Below the pieces are notes generated by a model, which was not told the DNA's origin, did no database searches, and saw only the letters and a list, made by a program, of their open reading frames with translations. A stretch of DNA of 64,000 nt from Sanderia malayensis. Taxonomy: Eukaryota > Cnidaria > Scyphozoa > Semaeostomeae > Pelagiidae. The translations under genes and the position numbers were made by a program. Numbering within the stretch: position 1 is the stretch's first letter; the number at the start of each line of letters is the position of its first letter. Below, in pieces: positions 47,401 through 59,400 of the stretch. Location of the stretch: assembly GCA_013076295.1 (NCBI GenBank), contig RQOL01000466.1, positions 1,984,001-2,048,000 on the forward strand. The letters are read 5' to 3'.

Positions 47401-50400
47401 ATGATGAAGAAACATAGCAAGCATTGGCTTGTCGCTAGAGAGGTTCTGCTCACACAAACGACAAAGTTTCCGCATATATCCAAAGCTCGTGCGAAGAATA
47501 TCACAAACAATAATGAAGACATCAAAGATTGTGAATACTTCAAGACTTTTAGCGACAGTAGTGATGAATCTACAGATAGCAACGATAGTAGCGATGATAA
47601 CACTGCAGTACGCGATGCGTTTAAAAGACACATGTCTTTGGAAGAGCGATTAGAGATGATAGAAAAGGCACATGGAATCGTGCATCACCAAAATAAGTAA
47701 ACAAACAGATGACAACAATGTCGGCAAGAGATCAGCAAAAGTTCAAAGGACGTGGGACGTCTAACTTAGCAACAATGATCTCGTAGACGATGCACAAAAG
47801 ATTCTACAAAAGTTGATTATTGTACAATAATAACAAAAGTTTATTATTGTTCCATTGGTTGGGCCACGGAACAATAACGACTGATGAAATACAATATAGG
47901 CTACAGAATAGACAAGCACGATACGCAGTTACACCTCGCATTGTATAATTTCCTTTAGTCGTCATCTTTTAATACAAAATAAAACATTTGCAGTTAATCG
48001 ACGTTTTTGTAAAGCATTTTTGTACATAATTGGCAATTTGATTCAATGCACCCATCTCTCTGCACATTAAATACTTGAGATTGGAACGGTTCAAATGGAA
48101 AATTTCCAAAGAAATTGCTAAACAATGTTACGGTAAGATTACCAAAGACAGAAGACTGACTAAGTAACTCCCCCGTTAAACTTTATGTACAAAATTTTAT
48201 AATCAAGTTCAGTAATCGCATTGGAGAACCCAGCGTAAACAAGGTTCCCTGTTGTCAATTAGAAATATGAATACCTATTTTGCATTGTGTCGGTGGTATT
48301 CAATCAATTAGAACTTCGAGTATTTTCGGATTAATATTTGATCTTTGTTGAGGTTATTATAGAGTTCAGAAAAAGAAAAATGTGTTTGTGAAGCGAGACA
48401 AATTTGACCTCGGTCAAAGTTCTAAAAGAAGGACAAAATTCAGTCACCGTTCTTGTTGGCTCTTGCTTAGTACGAGCTAAACAATGAGAGTTCTACAATG
48501 GTCATAAAGGAAATGGAGATGAAAAGGTCGGGGAACGTGAAAGGGTAAACAAATTACTAAGAGGGAAAATAAAAAACACTTACCCGATGTTCCAGTGGTG
48601 TAGTTGGCGAAAAATCCTTTAGCTGAGCTCGAAAAGTCCGACCGGAAAACGAGATGCAGCGAGTTGCCTCGGGACACAATTCTTCCGGGCGAATGTGTGC
48701 CACAGAATTTGCCAATCATGGGTGAAGTGTTGTTTACACCATCGTAAATCATCAAATAATCGTAGTTGCAACTTGAATGCTGTTCTATTTGAAATACCCT
48801 GAAAACGAGGGCGATCTGCATGCCGGATGATATGGAAATCGTGTACTTGCAGTTCTGTCTGTGCGGATAGTTGTTTGGGTATCCGGGCGACTGAATGGAA
48901 CCGGACGGTGTCGAAAGGAACACGTCACAACCTGAAATAGTAACAGCATATGAGAAAATGCTCTATTATAGTAGTAAAAAGAATTGGTCAAACCAATATT
49001 GTAATGAGCATTCAAAAAGAAGATATATCTTTTGATTTCAATCTACGTAGTCAGCTTTCAAGGATACATAAACAAAATACAGTAGTCCCCACATATAAGA
49101 AACGGACATATAAGAAACTCGATTCTGCTTGCTTGTAGAGAACAATAGGAAGAACAATGGTCTTTTGTTCAAAAACAATATGTTGTACCAAAAAGTCTTG
49201 CTCCTTATATGCGGAGACTTACTATACCATATTGAGCTTGTCAAAAATAGGGCCCTAAAATGACAGAAAGACTATAGAAATACATACCACTCGTCCTCGG
49301 CACAGACATCCATTTTGCTGAAAATCCGACTTTGGCAATGGAAACGTCAGTAATGAAAGCGACAGTTAAACTTTCTCCGGACGATGTTATGACCGGAGGT
49401 TTTCTCGTTCCGCAGAAGCGTCCGCCTCTGGTATTGTTGTAAAGGACAGGCGATGTGGACAGAGCTCCATCTCGGAATGTGACGTAATCATACCTACACC
49501 AAAAGTCCTCTTCGAGATGGAAAGACAAGAAGTAAAGTTGGATGCTCCTGCTTCGGTCCGAGGCCGTAATCGTCCAAATGCACCGCACGCTGTGGGGATA
49601 GCTTGAAGCTGAAGTCGGACTCGAAATGTTACCAGATGATCCGGTCACTGCTCCACCGCAACCTGCAAAGTAAAGGAAGATAATTTCAAAAAACAGGCAA
49701 ATTCTGATATTAAAACGGTCCTAAACAAAGTGATACATGATTGTAGCGATAATGTAACGCGTTGTTAAACAGTAGATTCACTACATTGCGTCCCTGTGCC
49801 TCGCTCGTAATTCCCTTAACCGAGCAAGCAAAAACGAGTGAGGCACAGGGACGCAATGTAGTTAAACAGTTCAATCCACTAGGATTCGTAGTTGGTACCT
49901 AAATGGGCTCTTAGAATTATCCACTGCAGCTAAGCAACAGGAAGGGAATACAAAGAAGATAGAAAGCAAGAAGCGTCGTGATAAAATAATCTCCAATGAA
50001 ATTACCTCCTGGTGCAGACGTATACGAGGCACGGAATCCTCGGAACGAGTCTGATCCATCAGTGCGGAAAATAAGCGTCATTTCATTCATGGATGAAGTC
50101 ACAGCTGTGGGTGGCGTCGAGCCACAGTAACGACCGATGAGAGGATCGGTTGTGGACGGACCGTTGGTAACAGCGAGATAATCGTACATGCAGTTACTGC
50201 TCCGCTCGATGTCGAAATTCGGGAATCGTAATGTGATGATGTTGCCCCGGGGAACAGATATGGTCCAGACGCAGCGCTTCTTGTGCGGATAGAAGTTGGG
50301 GAAATATGGCGATTGAATGACTCCGGACGATGTTGTGAGATTTCCACCACAAGCTGTTGATAAAAAACATTATTACGTCATCAAATAATGGTAATTTGTA

Positions 50401-53400
50401 CCAGAAGATACGTAAAATAGAAAGCATGGACTAAAAACAGAAACAGCAGAACTTACGTGTCGTGTACTTCATTTTGAACAGACTTCCAGTGCCGTCAGTG
50501 ACGAACTTAATGTACAGTTGATTACCAGTTGTCACATCTTTAGGGAGTACAGCATTAGAGCAGTATTTTCCGATGATAGGCGACGAATCGGATGGCCCGT
50601 TGTGCAGTTCCAAATAACTGTTACAAGCGGAGGCGAATCCAGTGATCACAAGTTGACCTATCTCGTACGATACACGCTCTGTACTAGGCATGCTCACAAC
50701 CCAAACACAAGTAGCTGCCTTGTTGTACGCTTGCGGCCAACTTGGCGAGGCGATCGATCCGGAATCGCTTGTCAACGACCCACCACATGTTGCTGTAAAA
50801 AGAGAGATCAATCAATAGTGCATGGTTCATATGCATGCATAAATAAAGTGTCGAAAAGAAGCAGTGAATGAATATTCATTAACACAATGTTTAGTAACGA
50901 AAACTACTGCATAAGAGGAATCTTGGGGCCAATGCGAAGCGTTTATACTAATACTGAAGCTATAAGGTGCTTATATTATAAAACTATCGATTTAAGAACT
51001 TCATCTGCGGAATTTGACCATTCTCTTACCTGACACTTGAGTAAAGTAGTAGAGAGAGAATCCACTTCCAATTTGAACAGAGGCATCTGTCTTGAATCTG
51101 ATGTAGATTTCATTAGTCGTTGAAGTTATCTGACCTGGAAGGTTCGATCCGCAGAAGGTATTCAAAAGCCTACTATTGCTCGACGCACCATCACGAACCT
51201 GCAAACAACAATAATCTGTTATTGCAAAGCCATCTACGGATAGGCTTAGTAAGAAGATTCGATACATTGTAAGAAGATTTGATACATCTACAGGTAGGCC
51301 TAGTAAGAAGATTCGATACATTGTAAGATGATTCGATACATCTACAGAAAGGCCTAGTAAGAAGATTTGATACGTCTAAATCTACAGATAGACCTAGTAA
51401 AAATATTAGATACAACTACATGTAAAGATGGGTGGAAATGAATGTTAAATTCCTGTCATAGACTGCTCACATTAACTTGTTTCTCCTCACACTAATATTA
51501 ATAACTCCCTCCCCCCTTTCAAATGGGGGTAGAATAAAAAAGAAGAAAAATACCAAAAAGGATTATTGTAGCAAGGTGTGACAAGCCATATTCACCTCGA
51601 TGGAATCTTTGCTGCACCCCGGAGAGTTCTGTATACTGATACCAACAAACGATAAGACGACAATTTTCCCGGGGGTCGTACGTATCACATAAGTGCAGTC
51701 AATGCTGGCAGGATAGGCATCTGGGTAGCCGACGGAGCTGATCGTTCCTTGCTCTGAATTGTAGTTCTTGTTGCAATCTGGTGATGAAAAGTCAAAGTTA
51801 TAAGAAGAATACCCCAAGAGATGCTCAGGCCATAGAAGGCGTTTATATTAGAGTGGGCCTCTATGAAACATTTGATTGATAGGCAAATACGCTTACTATC
51901 TTCGTAAGTTATTGGTTTATGTGCTAAGCACAAAGGGCCCACTGAATAGCTAGACTAATCGAAGCAGTGCGACCCTGGTCCTTCCTCTCGATGTGACCAC
52001 ACCTCGTGATTCCTTTTGCCTTTTTGCCTAGAATTACAGAGAGCTGGCAAATTCTCTCCTCACACTTTATATGACAGGTCTGAAGGTGGGCTCGAACCCA
52101 CAACCCTTTGAACAAGGGTTAAGCGATCTAACCACTCGGCCATCCCTGTCAAACAGTTCAAGTCATATCACTATGTTCGCAGGTCTGGAAGTAGCTAAGA
52201 AACTTTGAGTGCTGGGTTGAAAAAGCTCTTTTTAAAAACGTGTAACGACCTTCAATTTACAACAATTTGCAATTAGAAACAAAATATCAAACTTACTGGT
52301 TGGTCGTTGGCGACTGCATCTTGGTCCAAAGAACCCAGAGGTACACTTACACTCAGGAACGCCATGTTGGTTCATGCAAGTACCACCATTTAGGCACATA
52401 ACGTTGCCACATGGGTCTCCAGTTGTCTTCTGGTCGCATTTCACTCCTTTGTAGCCAGCGTCACACACACACCGATAGCCAGTCTGGAAGAGGAAAAGAT
52501 TACAATAAACATCAAATAACGATACACGTTGTGTGGATTTGACCTAGACCACGTGCGAAATACAAAAGCACATGCACATCAATGAAATTCTTTCGAATGA
52601 CGTAAATAAAGAAAATGTGGCCTAGACAAGCCTCACCCAGTCTTGAGAAAATAAACGAAATAACACTCAATATATAATCTATACCGAGCTGAATTGGTTT
52701 TAAATGACTTATTAATAGATAAGAATGTGTCTGAGAGCCAACAAAAGTATTACGGAGCAAAGAAATATCTATTTAGCCATTACCTATAACCGATAATTTG
52801 TCATTTACGTTGAATGACTGAGCAAAACAAGAGCTAGTACCGACCGCTATCCATAGACTTGCAGAATGCCAAACCATGACACGAATAATCGCCAGATTAT
52901 AAAGGTTCTACATGGTCCCCGGGGTCGCATACGAACGTGCTATGATCAACACAATTGGGAAAAAAGCAGGACCACTTAAGCTATTGTATCGCATTATGTT
53001 AAGCTAAACAAAAGAATTTGTAGTGTAGTGTATTGGATATCGCAAGAAAAACAAAAATTTGAAGCAGCAAAAGCAACATTCATACCCCGTTGGTAGATGA
53101 AGCAGATGCTGGTATGCATGCTCCGTTTGTACCACAAAGACTGCCCGTGGCATCGGACACACATGGATTGCCACAACACTGACTGATTTGCTGCAAAAAT
53201 AGGCAAAGAGGCAATAAGGCAAATAGTATCGACTGTGTTCAAACATCTCAAGAGATAGGTGAATGTTCAGAGATAGGAGGTTTGTCTGATTCGAGCACCC
53301 TGGGGAAGCATGAAAATATTCGAATTATAAAGGCTTGTTTTGGGAGGACAATGATTGGTTCTCTATTGATCCTTAAGGGCGAGCTAAGGATTTGGAAGAG

Positions 53401-56400
53401 GAGATGTAATTTGATAACAAAGTTCATTGATGACATATTTCAATAGAAATTCCAGTGAGTGTTTAGCAAAACCAAAGTCTCAGCTTTTTTGGTTAAAAAA
53501 GAACGAAGAACAATAGAGAAATAGTAAAACTTGCTATACCTGTTTTAAAGTATTCACTTGGTTGGATAAAGTCTTGATCTGTTGGTAAAAAATGAAAATT
53601 ATAACCTTTTGATAAGTCACTGACGTAATAAAAGGAATTAGGTGGCAGTGGTGTCTTTCAGTTCTCTTCTGTCTCTGGGTCAAAAAATGAAAACTGGTCC
53701 CTTAGTCCTAGGACATCCTAAGGAAATGTTGAAGAACGAGTTTACTGCAGAATTTCTACGAGGAGAGATGCATAACTTGGGAAAAGCTCTCTGAATGAAA
53801 TATATTGAAATATATTGAAGTTGACTGTATTGAAAATGTGATCAAATTTTCAATACAGTCCACTCTGTCTAATTCGAAAACCTTGGGGAAGCGTGAAAAT
53901 GTTCGAATTACAAAAAGTTCGAATTATAGAGGTTTGTTTTATAAGAATTCGTTCATTAGTGATCCTTGAAGGGACGGAGAATTTCGTTCGAATTAGAGAG
54001 AGTTCGAATTACACGAGTTCGAACTATGCAGATTTGACTGTATGATCTTTAGAACTCTCGAGAATTCCCAGAGTAGAATAGCAAAACATATCGTCCCAAT
54101 GTTACAAAGTAAAGCCAGCCATAATTCGGTTTTCCTATTTCAAGAGGAGTCTAAATGAGATATTTCCACAGATATTTTCACATTTTGATAAAAATATTGT
54201 AAGAGTCCCGAGGCCTAAAATCGTCAAAAACAAAAAATAACAATAGAAAGTATTGAGGGTCGACAAACGTTGAGGTATTCTTGTAAAAAAAGTGCGTAAA
54301 TATTAGCCAAAGATTGCTTGTCTGAATGCAAAAAGCAAATGTGTTTGAGTCTATGTGTCGCATTGCTTCTTAGATGAAAGAAATGAAACAAATAAAATCT
54401 TTCGGTAACGTACTGTATTATTCAGCAATGTTTATTGTTCTTATCAATGGTGTAAATGGAGCTTTGAAATTTGACAACTTTAAGTAGCTTTGATAAATTG
54501 GACCACAGCCTATGTAATTTCAGAAAATCGACATAAGTTTGCACAATAGAGCGGCTGATGTTAATGGATCAGTCAGTATAAAGCGCAGTATTTACTTGGA
54601 TCAGAAAGACCAGCGGCCTACTCTTCTGAGGGGTAAAAAAAGCATTTAAAAAAGAATACGCCGATAAATTGATATTTATATCGTTTACATCGGTTTGATG
54701 TGATTAAAAAATCATACATTGCTCTCATGAAAATATGAAAAAACCAGTTCTAACCAGCAAAAAAAAGCAGAAAGGTCAGAATTTCAGTAGGAATGATTCT
54801 CCCAAATGTCCAGCTGTTCCCGTTATTTTTGAAATGGTTCCACTTTTGAAATGTAGATCTCTTACATTCTAGTAGATCAATAATGAATACATCAAATCGT
54901 CAAAAAGAGCACAAATTATGGCCATGGTGTTTTCAATTTTGTATGGTGTTTTTAATTTTGTATGATCTTTTCGAATTTTTTATGACATGATGCAATGCGA
55001 TTTCGAAAAACTTGGCGGGAAAATAGTGTCATCACGTTGGGTCTGGCCACCTTGGTTCAATTCACCAATTCAATTCACCATCTTGGTCAAGGACATTGAT
55101 ATGGTAGACCAACCATGTTAGACAACTTTTTCAATATTGTAGTGAAATTTGATCCTAGCCTGAATATCTAATTTCTTCTTCATATCTGCTCCATTCGTTC
55201 CACAAATTTGCTTCTCCCAATTCATCCGACCGCTTACGTCATCTTGATTTTGATTATCACATTTTGCAATTCTATCCAAACATCACTTGAACTAGCCCTT
55301 CCTTTTCTTTGTTATCACTTACGTAAGTCCTGCACATTTTCAAACTTTCAAAAATGTATATAAACGTATGTAATTCTCAGTTCAGCGTAAAATCAAGACA
55401 AAATGGCTGGGACAGTTCAAAGAGGTTCAGAAGCGTAGCTTGGTGGGAATACACTCAAAATTTCTACAATGTTACGAAGATAAAGTTTTAAAAATGAGTT
55501 ATTTTACTGCGTGCTTCAGACAATTTGACGAGCCCTCCCTTGTATTAGCTATGTAGCTCCCATCAAAGAAATAAAAAGCAAATAAGCCACAAGAAGCTAC
55601 ACGTTTTTTTTTATAAGAAACCTGGCTCAAGACCTAGTAGTAAAAGTTTCTTAATTTTTAGCCACATTTTAGTTCTAAAAGTTTCTTAAAAGTTTCTTAA
55701 TTTAATGAACACGAAGTTCCAGTGAAAACGAAGAAAAAACGTGGATGTGGCAAAATATTGGTATTATATCAAAGAAAAATCGTCAATGCGAAAAATCGTC
55801 ATGTGGAGCCGACAATGTTATGCTTAGCACATAAAACATACTTACTGTAGTTGACATTTGCTAAATCCGTAAAGAGAAAACGTGTTTCCGAAATTTCTAA
55901 TGTTTCTTAGATATTTCCTTGTAGTTCTAAAAGTTTCTTAAATTTTAGGGCGTCTAGATCTAGGTTTCTTATAAACCGGTTTCTTATAAAAAAAAAGCGT
56001 GTAATCCGAGGATTTACGGTAACAGTGCAAGATCAGATCGAGACATTGCGGCAAGATCAAAAAAGGCATGGCTTGCTCCTTGGGAATACTCGTCACGTTG
56101 GTTAACAGACAAAAATACGCTTCCCCGTGAACCCCTTACGAAATGTAAATATACGTACAGTGTTTAACATGGACTTGATGCTTGTACCACCAAGATTGAC
56201 ATCACCTTTATCATCAGTTATCAAACTGATGTTGTGGTTGGCGGCTGACTGGATAGCCAAATGTCCGTCAGTTGTAACTATCTTCGGTTTGTTACTGAAA
56301 TTGTAAATATAACAGTTTCAACTTTCCAACACGCAGAAGTAATTTGTAACATAAAAATTACATTATTGCCCCGCATCAAAGCGGGGCCTCATAGTGTACC

Positions 56401-59400
56401 CCGCAGGAGATATGGAGAATCTGTGGAAATTTTTCCACATTTTTCGTCGTCAATTGGAATGTTGTCAGACAGGTAAAACAGGTTTGAAGCGAAACGGGCA
56501 TGGCACCGAGTTGTGTTGTTTGCCGTGGTGTTTGCATGCTGTGAAAGAAGGAGACACAGCAATTCTGCTTTCTGGTTCTTGGAATCAGTAGTTGAAAAAG
56601 TTTATTGCCTTTGACGAAAAAGACAAGGGAACATTTTGCCTCCTGTGGGCGATTGCAAAGGGTTAGTAAGGCCTAGTGGCCTTCTATTCTACCTGGGCTG
56701 GGCTTTGTCAAAAGAAATAGGTCGTTGTATCTCTACTTACAAGTTTGATTGTCTGGTAGGTTATACATTTGATACAAAATCGATTTTTGCTGCGAAGCAG
56801 CCTTTACTAATCTTGAATATAGGCAGGAAAATTCGAGATTTGCCTTCTGGAGTCACGTGACCAGAACAATAACTATTGCGCAATATTTTGACAATGGCGT
56901 TTTTGCTTTCTATCCAATGAGCATTAAGCTATTGCGGTGATTGACGTGAGTATTGTTCACAGAAAGCAAGGGAAGTCTTGCTCTGCATTGCAGCTTTTCC
57001 CTGGTTTGCTGTTAATGAAAAGCAAGGGAAATCTACGACACCTACGATATTCATTTATTCTTAACACATTTTATATTTACTCACTAAAAATGTTTATGTT
57101 CATGTTAACTGTTTCAACTATTTTTCAAATTCTCTTGAAACCCGAATATCTGTAAACAGTGTCGTGTCGTGTTACAAAGTGAAAAAGACTGTCCCTCATT
57201 AATATATGTATACTGTATGTCTACAAAAAAACACTCCCGCTGACATTTCTATTTGCCACAGTTTTCCTCCACAAATTTCATGTTTTAAAAATACTAAATA
57301 CTATTTTAGATTAGCATTTCATAAATTTAACTTACCTGCAACACAATCCCAAATCAACTGATACATAATTTAAAAATTTTACTAAATTCCGTTCGTTTAG
57401 TTTAAAACAGTGGCGTAGATAGAAATATTTAGCGGGGGGGGCAAAGACCAAAATTTTCCGACAAAAAGATGTGTCTTTTGGGCGTGTCCACAAGGGCACG
57501 CCCAAAATTAGGAAATTGTTCGATAAGACGTTTCTGAATATACACAGAGTTTAAACATGAAAAATGACAGTTAGTTGAGAAAAACACGAATCGGGAAATG
57601 AAATGTTTTGGTGATTATCATTTTCAAAAGATTACAACAGAAAAAAAACCAAAATAGAACATCGAAAACAAATTGATGAATAGTTTAATTGACACGTTTT
57701 CTTATTTTTGCTTCAAGAAAGGGTTCTTGCAATGCATCTTTCTTAATGGCAAGTTTGCCGCTGTTTCGCGATTGATGGAGATCCACGTCAAGTTTGAAAG
57801 ACGCTCTTCATTCATGGTACTTCGGAGATACGTCTTGACTCTCAGCAGCTGAAAGCTCGTTCGTCGTGAGCTGACGATACTGGAAGAGTCAACGCTATTT
57901 CTAGCAATTTGAAAATGTTTTCAAACTGTCCTTTAAGATCATTTTCGAAAAATTTCCGACAAAATCTTCATTTTTCCGACAAAATGGCTCGGAAGCTCTG
58001 GTGGGGGGCGGTCGCCCCCCATGCCCCCCTGTATCTACGCCACTGGTTTAAAACCATTTTCACTGACCGAAAGCATTTAGCCACATTCAATCACATATTT
58101 GTTTATATTATCACATTTTTTTATACTCAAGAGCAGCACATATTGCATCCTGCAAGTATCTAGTATATATTTTTAAATAAGAGAGCAATAGATGAATTAT
58201 TTTTCCTGATTTATTTGCATTCAACGGCAGTGAAGTGATCAGTCGACAAAATCTCAGTCGCCATTTCGATGCTTCGGTTTTATTGCACTATTTATAAACT
58301 GAGCCTGTTGGTGCATTACATTTGTGCAATTTCATTATTTTTGTAGATTTTTCCATTATTATGAAGGCTTCTTGGCAATTTCACAAGATTTACATACTCT
58401 ATTCTCTCTTGTATAAAATATCTTGTAAATTGTCTTGATTCACTTTGTTCAACTTGCAAGTCAAGTCATAAGTCAAATAACATGGACACTGTAATTGACG
58501 TTGAAGAATAGTTTAAATATTTCACATTCAGCATTCCAACTAATTCAGTTGCAACATAAAGCATTTCAAACTTTCTCAAAAGTTTCACACAATATTTTTC
58601 TGTTATGTAGTTTTTTGATTGTTGAAAATTATTAAACTGTTTTCTTATAAAAAATGAGTGTGCTTGCAAGATGAACTTTTTCATGGAAAACAATCAAACG
58701 CTGCTTTTTTAATGTACGGGGTTTCCCAAAACAGGTTCTACCATTTAGTGATGAATATATTTGAGAGGTGTGCTTTCTCTTCCATCAACAAATTATATTT
58801 GCAGTAATTTGTGATAAATTTGTTTCTAAATTTTATACTTTTAGATGAATGATACAATATAACATTGTTTGTTACTGTTAAATGAATGAACTACTTATTT
58901 GTTGAACTTGAACTCCTATTGCTGTAAAGGATTTTAAAATAAGCTCTCCGAAGCCCTTTCACTAATACCAGATTTCTAGAATAATGCATCCAGGTACATG
59001 CCAATCATAGGCGCCGACTACGTGGGGGCTTGGGGGCTCAAGCCCCCTCTGGAAATTTCTATGGGGGGGCTCAGCCCCCCCTGGGAATTCTGTTTGTGAT
59101 CTGAAAAAACACGTTTATTTTATTGAAGAAACACTAGGTAATCAAAGAATTGAACTGATGATACTGTAGACCATGATGTTATATCTGTTTTACTGCAATG
59201 TTTTGTGTTTTATTATACATAATACATGTGTATATTGTACGTTATTTAAAAGTGCCAGGGAGTTTTTCTACCTTTTTATTTTTCCAATTTTTTTTTTATT
59301 TTGAGCCCCCCCTGGGAAGAATAAAAGTCGGCGCCTGTGATGCCAATCAATGCATGCACACCCCGCCATCCTCAAAAAGGGATGTGGGGCACTTTAGTTT

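Larger units (their letters stand above)
42254..51777 (-). other. CUBN: CUB domains 1-9
   Basis: CUB1 51596-51777 + 51030-51198; CUB2 50457-50792; CUB3 50006-50353; CUB4 49288-49662; CUB5 48584-48931; CUB6 45026-45367; CUB7 44326-44491 + 43795-43973; CUB8 42972-43319; CUB9 42254-42592. Typical motifs are SPNYPxNYP, C.W.I, DYV.IRDG and F.SD...GF.A.Y. CUB5 begins GCDVF and CUB8 GCSGMY instead of CGG. CUB1 starts DCNKNY, and CUB2 and CUB4 have atypical SP-Y-P segments. The 3.2-kb intron between CUB5 and CUB6 hosts the nested ORF. Confidence 0.9.

Noticed and set aside
52072..52150. Functional tRNA-Ser or tRNA-Leu gene
   Set aside because: The T loop is short and the anticodon loop lacks U33; classed as tRNA-derived.
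29497..52483. Several separate small CUB genes instead of one
   Set aside because: All exon phases join into one 3,221-aa frame from a cubilin-like start to a single stop, with no internal promoter or stop needed.
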